Of a DNA stretch of 64,000 nucleotides, positions 24,471 to 34,082 are shown in pieces. Source of the DNA: Bacillus massilioanorexius (lineage in GTDB: Bacteria > Bacillota > Bacilli > Bacillales > DSM-1321); assembly GCF_902374955.1 (NCBI RefSeq), contig NZ_CABKRX010000043.1:1-64000 (forward strand), given 5' to 3'. Position 1 is the first letter of the stretch, and every line of letters starts with the position of its first letter. Position numbers and translations under genes: made by a program. The notes beneath the pieces are model-generated. The model worked only from the letters and a program-made list of their open reading frames with translations, searched no databases and was not told where the DNA came from.

Positions 24471-26189
24471 TTAATCTTCTAATGTTGATAGGTCACCTGT
24501 AGGTAAATCTAGCTCCCAAGCTTTTAATACCCTTCTCATGATTTTTCCACTGCGAGTTTTTGGTAGTTTATCTTTAAACTCTATTTCCCTTGGTGCTGAA
24601 TGAGCAGCTAAGCCTTGTCTAACAAATTGGCGAATTTCTTCAATCAACTCTTCTGATTCTTCGTAGCCATCCCTTAAAGCAATAAACGCTTTAATAATTT
24701 CTCCACGAACAGGATCTGGCTTACCAATAACCCCAGCTTCAGCCACAGCTGGATGCTCAACCAATTTACTCTCTACTTCAAACGGACCAACTCGCTCCCC
24801 TGCAGTCATAATAACATCATCAATTCTACCTTGGAACCAAAAATAACCGTCTTCATCCATATAAGCTGAATCACCAGAAACATACCAATCTCCAGGCATA
24901 AAATAGGATTCATACTTCTGTGGATTATTCCAAATTTGATTCATCATAGATGGCCAGCCCTTTTTAATAGCCAAATTTCCCATTCTATTTGGAGGTAGTA
25001 CATTTCCTTGATCATCGACAATAGCTGCTTGTACACCTGGTATTGGTTTTCCCATTGAACCCGGCTTAATTTCCATGCAAGGATAATTACAAATTAATTG
25101 TGCACCTGTTTCCGTCATCCACCATGTATCGTGAATGCGTAAATTAAACACCTTCATTCCCCAACGAACCACTTCAGGGTTCAACGGTTCACCTACGCTC
25201 AAAATATGACGAAGACTACTTAAATCAAATCTTTTAACGACTTCATCCCCAGCTCCCATTAGCATTCTAAATGAAGTAGGCGCACTATACCATACACTAA
25301 CACCGTAATCTTCAATTGTTTGGTACCATGTTTCAGGCTTAAATCTTCCTCCTACAACAACATTTGAAGCTCCATTTAACCAAGGACCAAAAATACCGTA
25401 TGACGTTCCAGTTACCCAGCCTGGATCCGCTGTGCACCAATACACATCATCTTCTTTTAAGTCTAGTACCCATTGAGCGGTTTGATAATGCTGAATCATT
25501 GCATTATGTACATGTAAAACTCCTTTTGGTTTGCCTGTAGAACCAGAAGTATAATGAATTAATAATCCATCATTACGATCAACCCAAACAATATCTAGCT
25601 TCTTGCTTGCTTCACTAAAATATTTATTGTAATCGAGTATTTTTCCTTCTTCGGTTACACCTTCACCTACAACTAAAACATGTTTCAACGCTGGAAGTTC
25701 GTCAACTGGTATTCGGGGTAATAATTCTGGAGTTGTAATAATAACTTTGGCTTCACTATCATCTAGGCGATCCCGTACGGCTCCTTCCATGAAAGCTTCG
25801 AATAATGGTCCAACGATTGCACCTAATTTAATTGCACCTAATATGGCGAAATATAATTCTGGAGATCGTGGCATAAAGACAAATACACGATCGCCCTTCT
25901 CAACATTCGCTACTTTTTGTAAAACATTACCTGCTTTATTTGAGAGTTCTTTCATTTCTTTAAATGTATACTTCTCTTCTCTATCTGGATTTCGATAGTA
26001 TAGAGCAACTTTGTTTTTTCGAACTCCTAAAGTATGGCGATCAATTGCTTCATAAGCCATATTTACTTTTCCAGTTTCATGCCAAGAAAAGTTCTGTTCA
26101 ACTTCTGCCCAATTAAAATTATTCTGCATATCGTCGTAGCTTTTTAAATTGTAATCCCCTTGAATTACTGATAGCGCTTCTACTTTCAT
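24471..26189 (-). CDS. acsA: Acetyl-CoA synthetase
   Basis: A 572-residue AMP-forming acetyl-CoA synthetase that lets the cell use acetate. Motifs: HYTSGSTGKPKGVLH (phosphate loop), WWMTETGAQ, FQGRIDDVIMTAGERVGPFEVE, and catalytic Lys549 in PKTRSGKIMRRV. The Lys549 number equals the B. subtilis residue acetylated by AcuA. It is divergent from acuABC, whose products switch it off and on by acetylation and deacetylation. GGGGAGATG precedes the ATG. A cre-like sequence covers its third to eighth codons, consistent with CcpA repression. Confidence 0.96.
   Translation of the reverse strand: MKVEALSVIQGDYNLKSYDDMQNNFNWAEVEQNFSWHETGKVNMAYEAIDRHTLGVRKNKVALYYRNPDREEKYTFKEMKELSNKAGNVLQKVANVEKGDRVFVFMPRSPELYFAILGAIKLGAIVGPLFEAFMEGAVRDRLDDSEAKVIITTPELLPRIPVDELPALKHVLVVGEGVTEEGKILDYNKYFSEASKKLDIVWVDRNDGLLIHYTSGSTGKPKGVLHVHNAMIQHYQTAQWVLDLKEDDVYWCTADPGWVTGTSYGIFGPWLNGASNVVVGGRFKPETWYQTIEDYGVSVWYSAPTSFRMLMGAGDEVVKRFDLSSLRHILSVGEPLNPEVVRWGMKVFNLRIHDTWWMTETGAQLICNYPCMEIKPGSMGKPIPGVQAAIVDDQGNVLPPNRMGNLAIKKGWPSMMNQIWNNPQKYESYFMPGDWYVSGDSAYMDEDGYFWFQGRIDDVIMTAGERVGPFEVESKLVEHPAVAEAGVIGKPDPVRGEIIKAFIALRDGYEESEELIEEIRQFVRQGLAAHSAPREIEFKDKLPKTRSGKIMRRVLKAWELDLPTGDLSTLED
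26169..26182 (-). promoter_or_regulatory. Candidate cre (CcpA site) inside the start of acsA
   Basis: Minus-strand TAGAAGCGCTATCA resembles the catabolite-responsive element TGWAANCGNTNWCA with two mismatches. It lies 5-20 bases into acsA. A roadblock position within the 5' coding end is normal for cre sites, and ccpA is 3 kb away. Confidence 0.4.
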
Positions 26190-26438
26190 TCATCCATCTC
26201 CCCTTTTAGAAGTTTCAAATACTATTATATACCAAAAGTAAAATATTCTCAATTTTAAAAATATTTAACTATATTATTTAAAATTATTTATATTGTCAAA
26301 AATATACCGTATTTCAAATCATTACAAATAATATAATCATCATGTTAAAATAAAATTTTTAAAAATTCAAAATTAGTATTTCTTTTTATATTTTTATATG
26401 ATTAATTTAGAAGAAGTACATGTTGAGGTGGTGAAAAA

Positions 26439-27071
26439 ATGGAACATAAGAAAACTTATCATTCAAAAAAGTTAAATACTCCACTAGGTACTATTCTCAT
26501 TGAGGGACCAATACTATCAGAAACTCTGGAAGAATACCCTTTTCATGAAGGTCTCGTTGCTTTTCGTCCTGCTGTACAGCAACAGAAAGCAATATTAGAT
26601 ATTTCTAAGTTACCAGAAGGAAGGATCATCATCGCTAGAAACGAAAGTCATATCATTGGTTATGTTACGTTCTTATACCCTGATCCTTTAGAAAGATGGT
26701 CAGAAGGTAACATGGAGGATCTTATTGAATTAGGTGCAGTCGAAGTCATTTCAGAATACCGAGGTTGCGGTGTAGGGCAGAATATGCTGAAAGTTGCGAT
26801 GATGGATAACGCAATGGAAGACTATATTATAATAACAACTGAATATTATTGGCATTGGGACCTAAAGGGAACCGGTCTTAATGTTTGGGAATATAGAAAA
26901 GTCATGGAAAAAATGATGAATGCAGGTGGCTTAGAATACTTCGCAACTGATGATCCTGAAATATGTTCACATCCTGCTAATTGTTTAATGGCAAGAATTG
27001 GTGATAGAATTGAGCTAGACTCAATAGAAAAATTTGATCAATTACGTTTTATGAACCGCTATATGTACTAA
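26439..27071 (+). CDS. acuA: Protein acetyltransferase AcuA (GNAT)
   Basis: A 210-residue GNAT-fold acetyltransferase that inactivates AcsA by acetylating its catalytic lysine. Seen: the start KTYHSKKLNTPLGTILIEGP, the central strand ELGAVEVISEYRGCGVGQNM (acetyl-CoA pyrophosphate loop RGCGVG) and a C-terminal ICSHPANCLMARIG typical of AcuA. GAGGTGG is well placed before the ATG. First gene of acuABC, divergent from its target. Confidence 0.95.
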   Translation: MEHKKTYHSKKLNTPLGTILIEGPILSETLEEYPFHEGLVAFRPAVQQQKAILDISKLPEGRIIIARNESHIIGYVTFLYPDPLERWSEGNMEDLIELGAVEVISEYRGCGVGQNMLKVAMMDNAMEDYIIITTEYYWHWDLKGTGLNVWEYRKVMEKMMNAGGLEYFATDDPEICSHPANCLMARIGDRIELDSIEKFDQLRFMNRYMY

Positions 27072-27150
27072 ATTTCAATTCTTTTTCATACGTGCAATGA
27101 TTTAAGCTGGAATTCAATTGATAGGCAATTGTATAAAAGGGGATGTATCA

Positions 27151-27798
27151 ATGTTAGTAGAAGATATTATGTGTAGAAAAATTGTCAGCCTAACCGAAAG
27201 AGATACGATACAGACTGCTATAGAAATTATGAGAAAGCACAAAATTCGTCACGTACCCATTGTGGATGACACAAATCACTTAATCGGACTAGTATCTAAT
27301 CAAGATATTCGAGATGCTACACCATCCATTTTTCATAGCAATGACCAAGTAGATATTTTTCAAAAACCGCTTAGTACAATTATGCAGAAGGATGTACTTA
27401 CTGGGCATCCCCTAGATTTTTTTGAGGATTTAGTTTCTGTGTTTTATGATAACAAAATTGATTGTTTACCTATTTTACAGGATGGAATATTAAAAGGAAT
27501 TATTACTGAAACAGACTTATTGTATACATTTGTAGAACTTACAGGTGCGAATCAACCAGGCTCTCACATTCAAATTAAAGTCCCTAATAAGACAGGAATA
27601 CTATATGAAATTTCTACTATTTTCAAAGAGAAAAGAGTGAATGTCCATAGTATTCTTGTTTATCCAAACAAAAATAATGAGCAAGAAAAAATATTGGTCA
27701 TTCGAATTCAAACAATGAATCCACTTGCTGTAGTTTCTGAATTAAGAAAACATGGATATGAAGTATTATGGCCAAAGGGACTGGAGTTTCCATCATGA
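27151..27798 (+). CDS. acuB: CBS-ACT domain protein AcuB
   Basis: A 215-residue protein with two CBS domains (about residues 5-60 and 78-132; MRKHKIRHVPIVDD and DNKIDCLPILQDG) and a C-terminal ACT domain (HIQIKVPNKTGILYEIS). CBS pairs bind adenine nucleotides and ACT domains bind small ligands, so AcuB probably tunes the acetylation switch, but its role is not settled. The start at 27151 follows AAAAGGGGATG; the longer frame is rejected. Its stop overlaps the acuC start by four bases (ATGA). Confidence 0.92.
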   Translation: MLVEDIMCRKIVSLTERDTIQTAIEIMRKHKIRHVPIVDDTNHLIGLVSNQDIRDATPSIFHSNDQVDIFQKPLSTIMQKDVLTGHPLDFFEDLVSVFYDNKIDCLPILQDGILKGIITETDLLYTFVELTGANQPGSHIQIKVPNKTGILYEISTIFKEKRVNVHSILVYPNKNNEQEKILVIRIQTMNPLAVVSELRKHGYEVLWPKGLEFPS

Positions 27799-29021
27799 AC
27801 AAGTCCGTTTTTGTCTATTCAGAAGAGCTTTTGCGCTATAAATTTAGTAATGATCATCCTTTTAATCAATTAAGACTAAGGATCACTCTGGATCTTTTAC
27901 GAAAGTTAAATGCTATTCAAGATGTTGATATAGTTAAACCGAGAATGGCTACTGATGAAGAATTATGTCTTATACATGATCCATCATATATTGAAGCCGT
28001 CAAAAAAGCCGGACAAGGTTTATTAGAATCCGACTATGCAGAGAGCTTCGGTCTAGGAACAGAAGATACTCCTATGTTTCCTGGAATGCATGAAGCCAGC
28101 GCATTACTCGTTGGGGGTACATTAACAGCTGTTGATTACGTGATGTCTGGTCAAGCAAAGCATGCTTTAAATTTAGGTGGTGGACTTCATCATGGATTTA
28201 GAGGAAAAGCATCCGGTTTTTGTATATATAATGATAGTTCAGTAGCTATTAAGTATATCCAACAAAAATATAATGCTAGAGTACTATATGTCGATACAGA
28301 TGCGCATCATGGAGATGGGGTACAATGGTCGTTCTATGACGATGAAAATGTCTGTACATTCTCTATTCATGAGACAGGTCGCTATTTATTTCCTGGAACA
28401 GGAAACATTAACGAAAGAGGACTTGGAAAAGGATACGGTTATTCTTTCAATATTCCAGTAGATGCTTTTACCGAGGACGATTCTTGGTTGGAAGCTTATG
28501 AAACCGCTTTTAGAGAAATTATCGAGTACTTTAAGCCTGATGTGATATTAACTCAAAATGGAGCAGACGCACACTATTTAGATCCACTTACTCATTTGTC
28601 TGCAACGATGAAAATTTTCGAAAAAATACCTAAGCTTGCCCATGACCTTGCACATCAGTATTGTGATGGCAAATGGATTGCCGTCGGAGGAGGAGGCTAC
28701 GATATTTGGAGAGTAGTCCCACGCGCATGGTCAAGAATATGGTTAGAAATGACGAATTCATCTAACATTTGTGGAAACCTTCCAAAAGATTGGATAGAGA
28801 CTTGGCAGGGGCAATCACCCGTAACATTACCCAAAACCTGGGAAGACCCCGATAATATGTACACTCCAATCCCTCGAAAACAGGAAATCACCGAGAAAAA
28901 CTTACAAATGGTAGAAAAACTATTATACCCCATTAGATCAAACAAAAAATCAGTGCAAGAATTACAACACAATCAAATCGAGCCAAATAAGGACTGTAGC
29001 AGCCTCCAAAGTGATAAATAA
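27795..29021 (+). CDS. acuC: Protein deacetylase AcuC
   Basis: A 408-residue class I HDAC-like, zinc-dependent deacetylase that removes the acetyl group from AcsA. Catalytic features are GGGLHHGFRGKASGFC and the zinc ligands in VDTDAHHGDGVQW plus a downstream QNGADAHY. Start at 27795 (MNKSVFVYSEELL) is fixed by the ATGA overlap with acuB, indicating translational coupling. The C-terminus is charged and variable. The TAA stop lies within the loop of a hairpin at 29006-29030. Confidence 0.95.
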   Translation: MNKSVFVYSEELLRYKFSNDHPFNQLRLRITLDLLRKLNAIQDVDIVKPRMATDEELCLIHDPSYIEAVKKAGQGLLESDYAESFGLGTEDTPMFPGMHEASALLVGGTLTAVDYVMSGQAKHALNLGGGLHHGFRGKASGFCIYNDSSVAIKYIQQKYNARVLYVDTDAHHGDGVQWSFYDDENVCTFSIHETGRYLFPGTGNINERGLGKGYGYSFNIPVDAFTEDDSWLEAYETAFREIIEYFKPDVILTQNGADAHYLDPLTHLSATMKIFEKIPKLAHDLAHQYCDGKWIAVGGGGYDIWRVVPRAWSRIWLEMTNSSNICGNLPKDWIETWQGQSPVTLPKTWEDPDNMYTPIPRKQEITEKNLQMVEKLLYPIRSNKKSVQELQHNQIEPNKDCSSLQSDK

Positions 29022-29030
29022 TCACTTTGG
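29006..29030 (+). repeat. AAAGTGAT-core hairpin spanning the acuC stop
   Basis: CCAAAGTGAT / ATCACTTTGG with a five-base loop that contains part of the acuC stop. Member of the dispersed hairpin family; its outer GC-rich arms look decayed and no T-run follows, so it is a poor terminator. Confidence 0.6.
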
Positions 29031-29116
29031 AAATGCCCTACATCATAAGTATGCTCAGCCGTCGCCATGCTTTTTGTTCAATCTTCACTTCTTCTTCGCA
29101 AAACATTTAACATTCT

Positions 29117-29178
29117 CATAAAAAAATACAGAGGTATGCTCTACTATTAGTAGAACAGACACTCTGTATTTTTTTATG
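29117..29178. terminator. Strong bidirectional terminator between acuC and ccpA
   Basis: Perfect 17-bp arms CATAAAAAAATACAGAG (29117-29133) and CTCTGTATTTTTTTATG (29162-29178), with a small secondary hairpin in the loop. Serves convergent acuC and ccpA. Confidence 0.88.
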
Positions 29179-29302
29179 GAAAATGCTGTGTTAAGTTCAC
29201 CGTGCTAATGCTTCAATCCATACTTCCACAAGCTGGTACCTGTCTCAGACAGTAAAATTACAGCAATCCAGTAATTATTATATTTAAAAAACTAATGATC
29301 TT

Positions 29303-30304
29303 TTAGTTTTTTGTAGAATTACGTTCTTCAATTCGATGTGGTAAAATAACTGTTTGTTTTTCGACCATTTCTTTATTCATAAATTTCGTTAAAAGTCTCA
29401 TCGCAACCGCTCCTATATCATATAGTGGTTGAACGACTGTAGTAATTTGTGGTCTTACCATCAGGGTTAATTTAGTATTATCAAAACTAATAACTTCAAT
29501 ATCTTCTGGTACTTTATAACCTTGATCTTGAGCCGCATGAACAACTCCAACTGCCATTTCATCCGCTCCAACTAAAACAGCAGTTGGTTTAGTATCAAGC
29601 TGACACAATTTCTCGATCGCTTCGATTCCAGAATCATACGAAAAATCACCTTCAACAACATATTCTTCTTTAAAAGCCATTCCATGTTCTTCAAGTGCTC
29701 GTTTATATCCTGCAATTTTTTTCTGATCAATTGGCTGAGCAAAACTTCCTACTACAAGCGCAATATTTTTATGCCCTCTTGTAATAAAACTACATACACT
29801 ATCATACGCTGCTTCTTCATAATTAATATTAACTGATGAGATCGTACCAGTATCTTCTAATGAGCCTGCTAAAACAACAGGTACTGGAGACTTTTTAAAT
29901 TCTTCCATATGCTCTTCTGTTATGTTTGCACCCATAAAAATTAACCCATCTACTTGCTTTCCAAGCATAGTATTAAATAAGTGTAACTCTTTATCTTTAT
30001 TTTCATCTGAGTTACTTAGAATGACATTATAATTATACATTGTCGCAATATCTTCAATTCCTCTAGCAAGCTCTGCATAAAAGATATTAGAAATATCAGG
30101 AATGATTAACCCTACTGTCGTTGTTTTCTTACTAGCTAGTCCTCTTGCAACAGCGTTAGGGCGATATCCAAGACGCTCAATCACTTCTGTTACTTTTTTT
30201 CTAGTGGCAGGTTTCACATTTGGGTTTCCATTAACCACTCGCGAAACTGTAGCCATGGATACATTAGCTTCTCGAGCTACATCATAAATCGTTATATTAT
30301 TCAT
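29303..30304 (-). CDS. ccpA: Catabolite control protein A
   Basis: A 333-residue LacI/GalR regulator and the global mediator of carbon catabolite control. With HPr-Ser-P it binds cre sites. The N-terminal helix-turn-helix (ITIYDVAREANVSMATVSRV) and hinge (VARGLASKKTTTVGLIIP) are diagnostic, and the effector domain is complete. AGAAGGAG precedes the ATG. Its closeness to acsA/acuABC and aroA is conserved in Bacillus. Confidence 0.97.
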   Translation of the reverse strand: MNNITIYDVAREANVSMATVSRVVNGNPNVKPATRKKVTEVIERLGYRPNAVARGLASKKTTTVGLIIPDISNIFYAELARGIEDIATMYNYNVILSNSDENKDKELHLFNTMLGKQVDGLIFMGANITEEHMEEFKKSPVPVVLAGSLEDTGTISSVNINYEEAAYDSVCSFITRGHKNIALVVGSFAQPIDQKKIAGYKRALEEHGMAFKEEYVVEGDFSYDSGIEAIEKLCQLDTKPTAVLVGADEMAVGVVHAAQDQGYKVPEDIEVISFDNTKLTLMVRPQITTVVQPLYDIGAVAMRLLTKFMNKEMVEKQTVILPHRIEERNSTKN

Positions 30305-30679
30305 TTAATTTTGGCACTCCTTCTAATTAAGTAATGGTCTATTCTCTATAAAAACTATATGTCAATATGATAGGTTTTGTTTTTAAGATAGATTCTTGTT
30401 CATAATTACACAAAAAAGTATATGGAAGCATTATAAAAAAACACTATTAATACTTTATATTACGACACAGTATACATTACTGCAATGTTGTTTTATAATT
30501 TTTTCCTTAAAAAACAATACTATGCTTATATATTACTATTATACATCGTTTTAACGATAGAAATTTCTATATTTTTAAATATTAATTTTTATATGTAGAT
30601 TTTTTGAGGCCATCTTTTTCATAGAAAAGACGGCCTCACATTTAAGTTGTATGGAAATTATTCTTGTAGAGGAATGGGA
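30305..30679. other. ccpA upstream / alsT downstream intergenic region
   Basis: A 375-base AT-rich stretch. It holds a hairpin GAGGCC...GGCCTC at 30606-30637 with an inner ATCTTTTTC / GAAAAGA pairing; the bases after it reading leftward are A rather than T, so it is not a canonical terminator for alsT. The ccpA promoter should lie in the 30305-30550 part, but no clear -35/-10 pair is seen. Confidence 0.5.
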
Positions 30680-32152
30680 CTATATAGCATCGTTCTTTTT
30701 TTCATTGGATGGTTGATCATGTTGATATTCATTTTCCCAGAAATCTGCATTCTTAATTCCTAATGCTTTTGGGTTAAAAACTGGATCAAGTCCCTGCTTT
30801 TTTTGACGTTCATAATCTTTTAGTGCAATTAATGCTGGTTTCACAAGTATAAGGATAGCCAAAACGTTCAGCCATACCATTAAGCCTAAACCTGTATCTC
30901 CTAATGCCCAAGCAGCCTCAGCCGTTTTAACAGAGCCATAGAATGTTGCGCCAATAATAACAAACTTTAATACCAGCATAGCTAATCCATTCTTTTTGCC
31001 TCTTGTTAAATAGGCTACATTTGTCTCAGCAATGTAATAGTATGCCATAATAGTGGTAAACGCGAAGAAGAATAATGCAATCGCAACGAAGGCTGAACCG
31101 TATCCAGGAATAACTGTATCAATCGCAGATTGTGTGTAAGCAGGACCTGGTTCTACGTCCCCTACGTTTTGTACAATGTATGTTTCATCTGGTGCTTGCG
31201 TATTGTACATACCTGTAAATAATATGATAAATGCCGTAGCTGAACACACAAGTAATGTATCAATATAAACGGAAGCAGCTTGTACTAGGCCTTGCTTAAC
31301 AGGGTGAGAAACCTCAGCAGCAGCTGCTGGATGTGCTCCTGTTCCTTGTCCTGCTTCATTCGAATAAATACCACGCTTAACACCCCAAGCGATGGCCATC
31401 CCTACAATTCCACCAAAAGCAGAATCTAAAGCAAAAGCACTTTTAAAAATCAGAGCAAATACAGCTGGGACTTCAGAAATATTCATCACGATAATAACGA
31501 TTGATAATAGAATATAAGCCAATGCCATAAATGGAACAATTAGTTGAGCTACATGAGCAATCCTTTTTACCCCTCCAAAGATGATGAATGCTAATAAAGC
31601 TGCTACTAATATCCCTGTTATAGTAGGATTTACATCAAATGCATTATCTATCGAGCTAGCTATAGCATTCGATTGAACACCTGGCATTAAAATAGCCATG
31701 GCAATTAAAGCTGCAATCGCAAATAAATAGGCAAACCATTTGATTCCGATGCCTTTTTCAATGTAATAAGCCGGCCCACCTCGATATTGTCCATCCTGTT
31801 TTACCTTGTATATTTGAGCAAGCGTCGACTCAATAAATGCACTAGACGAGCCAATAAATGCAATAACCCACATCCAAAAAACAGCACCAGGTCCACCAAA
31901 AGCAATAGCTGTTGCTACCCCTGCAATATTCCCTGTTCCAACACGTCCTGCTAATGCAATGGATAACGCTTGAAAGGAGGAAACACCCGCATCTGAGCTC
32001 TTCCCTTTAAACATCAGTGTAAACATTTCTTTTATATGCCTTATTTGAAGAAAACGAGTTAATAACGAAAATAGCAATCCTACACCTAATATCGTATAAA
32101 TAAAATATTTGTGCCACAAAATCTCATTCATGTGTACTGCAAAATTCTCCAT
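30680..32152 (-). CDS. alsT: Sodium:alanine/glycine symporter (AGCS family)
   Basis: A 490-residue membrane protein with about 11 helices that imports alanine or glycine with Na+. Family signatures are FQALSIALAGRVGTGNIAGVA, GPAYYIEKGIG and GIYSNEAGQGTGAHPAAAAE. The start at 32152 is chosen because GGGAGA lies six bases before it; the frame open to 32194 is a non-conserved extension. The place between ccpA and aroA is taken by motPS in B. subtilis as I recall, so this is a lineage difference. The exact amino acid is unresolved. Confidence 0.9.
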   Translation of the reverse strand: MENFAVHMNEILWHKYFIYTILGVGLLFSLLTRFLQIRHIKEMFTLMFKGKSSDAGVSSFQALSIALAGRVGTGNIAGVATAIAFGGPGAVFWMWVIAFIGSSSAFIESTLAQIYKVKQDGQYRGGPAYYIEKGIGIKWFAYLFAIAALIAMAILMPGVQSNAIASSIDNAFDVNPTITGILVAALLAFIIFGGVKRIAHVAQLIVPFMALAYILLSIVIIVMNISEVPAVFALIFKSAFALDSAFGGIVGMAIAWGVKRGIYSNEAGQGTGAHPAAAAEVSHPVKQGLVQAASVYIDTLLVCSATAFIILFTGMYNTQAPDETYIVQNVGDVEPGPAYTQSAIDTVIPGYGSAFVAIALFFFAFTTIMAYYYIAETNVAYLTRGKKNGLAMLVLKFVIIGATFYGSVKTAEAAWALGDTGLGLMVWLNVLAILILVKPALIALKDYERQKKQGLDPVFNPKALGIKNADFWENEYQHDQPSNEKKNDAI

Positions 32153-32609
32153 CATATCTCTCCCATCTATTAATATAATTTTGAAATACATCATTCATAT
32201 ATCGCTATGAGCGTATAACTTTATGCTAAATCCACCCCTCCCTTTCGAAATTGATCCAAAACAAAACGACTTCCCCTTTACCTAATAATCCATTTTGTTT
32301 TACTTGATAAAATTGTTTTTCAAAAATATTTGAAAATACTAAATTATCAATATATTTATTATACATATATTTTGGCGATTGTCATGGTTTTTATGTAAGA
32401 AAAGTTCACATGGACCATTCTTCCTATAAAAAGAGGGTATCAAAACCAATGTTTTAGATACCCTTTTTCAAGCTTTTCTCTATTGGCTGTTTTCGATTTG
32501 TTGCCTATAACAAGTTAGGAATATATTCGTCCTTTATATGCTCATTTTATTCACTAAACTTGTTTAACATAACCATCTTTTAGAAAACAGCCTATCTATT
32601 TAACATTCC
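32153..32609 (-). other. alsT upstream / aroA downstream region
   Basis: A 457-base stretch without a gene. It contains the aroA terminator (32431-32469) and, between 32153 and 32400, the presumed alsT promoter, for which no strong elements are visible. I looked for a glycine riboswitch, common before such symporters, and saw none. Confidence 0.6.
32431..32469 (-). terminator. Terminator downstream of aroA
   Basis: AAAGAGGGTATC / GATACCCTTTTT with extra AAAAC / GTTTT pairing in the loop. It lies 140 bases past the aroA stop. Confidence 0.78.
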
Positions 32610-33689
32610 TTATCGTACTGTTACTTTTAACTGATTTTGAATTCCTTCCCAGAAAGCATCAAACTCTTTGAAATCCATTTGTTGAGCCGAGTCAGAAAGA
32701 GCTACACTTGGGTCTGGATGAACTTCTGCCATTACTCCGTCAGCTCCAATTGCCAATGCAGCTTTCGCGGCTGGAAGTAATAAATCTTTACGTCCAGTAG
32801 AATGAGTCACGTCAACAAGTACTGGTAAATGTGTTTCTTGTTTTAAAATCGGAACAGCTGTAATATCTAATGTATTTCTTGTCGCCTTTTCATAAGTACG
32901 AATTCCTCTTTCACATAAGATAATATTTCCGTTTCCTTGTGACATAATGTATTCAGCAGCATGAATAAATTCATCGATTGTTGCTGATAATCCACGTTTT
33001 AATAATACTGGTTTATCAACAGCACCTGCAGCTTTTAATAATTCGAAGTTTTGCATGTTACGGGCACCAATTTGAATGACATCGATATAATCGATAGCCG
33101 TTTCAATGTCTGCAGGATTTACAATTTCACTAATAACTGCCAGTCCGTATTCATCACCAATTCTTTTTAAAATTTTCATCCCTTCTAGTCCTAAACCTTG
33201 GAAATCATATGGAGATGTTCTTGGCTTATATGCGCCACCTCTAATAAATTTCAAACCTTTTCCTTGTATCACTTTTGCCACTTCTGCGACTTGTTCATAA
33301 GACTCAACAGCACATGGACCGAATACCATAGTAGGAGTTCCATTTCCTACTTTTTGACCTTTTATTGTAATAATAGTGTCTTCTGGTTTTTTCTTTCTTG
33401 AAACGAGTAACGCCTTTTTCTCTTCATCCTTTTGTAAGTCTAAACTCATTTTAAAGATTTCCTTAAAAATATGCTTAACCGTACTTTGTGAAAGTGGGCC
33501 TTTATGATATTCTTCAATTAAATCAAGCATTGCTCTTTCACGTAAAGGATCGTATTTATTTACACCTTGTTTCTCTTTCACACGTCCAATATCACGAACA
33601 ACCTCTGCTCTCTCGTTAATAAGCTTTAATATAGATAGATTAATCTCATCTAATTTTTCCCGTAATTCCATTAACTCATTATTAGTCAT
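32610..33689 (-). CDS. aroA: Chorismate mutase-DAHP synthase fusion
   Basis: A 359-residue bifunctional enzyme. The N-terminal chorismate mutase (AroQ type) spans about residues 1-90 (LREKLDEINLSILKLINERA). The DAHP synthase TIM barrel spans about 105-355 (FGPCAVES, KFIRGGAYKPRTSPY, QIGARNMQNF, LLKRG, DVTHSTGRK). It condenses PEP and erythrose-4-phosphate at the entry of aromatic synthesis. In Bacillus the mutase domain acts as the feedback sensor for chorismate and prephenate. AGGAATGGG-like bases precede the ATG. The symbol aroA follows B. subtilis use (aroG in other schemes). Confidence 0.96.
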   Translation of the reverse strand: MTNNELMELREKLDEINLSILKLINERAEVVRDIGRVKEKQGVNKYDPLRERAMLDLIEEYHKGPLSQSTVKHIFKEIFKMSLDLQKDEEKKALLVSRKKKPEDTIITIKGQKVGNGTPTMVFGPCAVESYEQVAEVAKVIQGKGLKFIRGGAYKPRTSPYDFQGLGLEGMKILKRIGDEYGLAVISEIVNPADIETAIDYIDVIQIGARNMQNFELLKAAGAVDKPVLLKRGLSATIDEFIHAAEYIMSQGNGNIILCERGIRTYEKATRNTLDITAVPILKQETHLPVLVDVTHSTGRKDLLLPAAKAALAIGADGVMAEVHPDPSVALSDSAQQMDFKEFDAFWEGIQNQLKVTVR

Positions 33690-34082
33690 TTATCCCATTC
33701 CTTTCGAAGAGTTGCTATTAAAGCCCGAATAATTATGCGAAAATTGAATAATTAGCTATCCCACCGCTTTAATGACACTATATTTTATGGTACATTTTAA
33801 AGTAATTAGGGATTATTATAAAGTAAATAGACATAATTGTCACGCAAAATATTTTTAGTACTTAAACGCTTTTAAGCGCTAAAGTATTTTTGTTTTGGTT
33901 GTTATCTAAAGGATCGTTATTTTTAATTATATTCTATAAAACATTATCCCTTAATGATAAGGCTAGTAATACTAGAAATTCTGTTTTGAAAATATATCTC
34001 TATTGTTCTGTTAAAAATCAACATATAGCACATATCTAATCAATACATATAAATAGAGAAGATGACAAAGAAGGTGTGTCGA
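33690..34082. other. aroA / FtsA-like divergent region
   Basis: A 393-base AT-rich divergent region with promoters for both neighbours. The only structure I see is an inverted repeat at 33857-33888 (AGTACTTAAACGCTT and its near-complement, 12 of 15 paired) with the core CGCTTTTAAGCG. It could be an operator or a leader hairpin of the FtsA-like gene about 200 bp downstream. Confidence 0.45.

Noticed and set aside
29117..29178. Terminal inverted repeats of a small mobile element
   Set aside because: Only 62 bp in all, with A/T-run geometry of a bidirectional terminator between convergent genes and no target duplication.
30606..30637. Intrinsic terminator of alsT
   Set aside because: The stem is good but is followed by A residues, not T, in the direction of transcription.
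32153..32430. Glycine riboswitch before alsT
   Set aside because: Looked for tandem aptamer GGAGAG-type motifs on the minus strand; none present.
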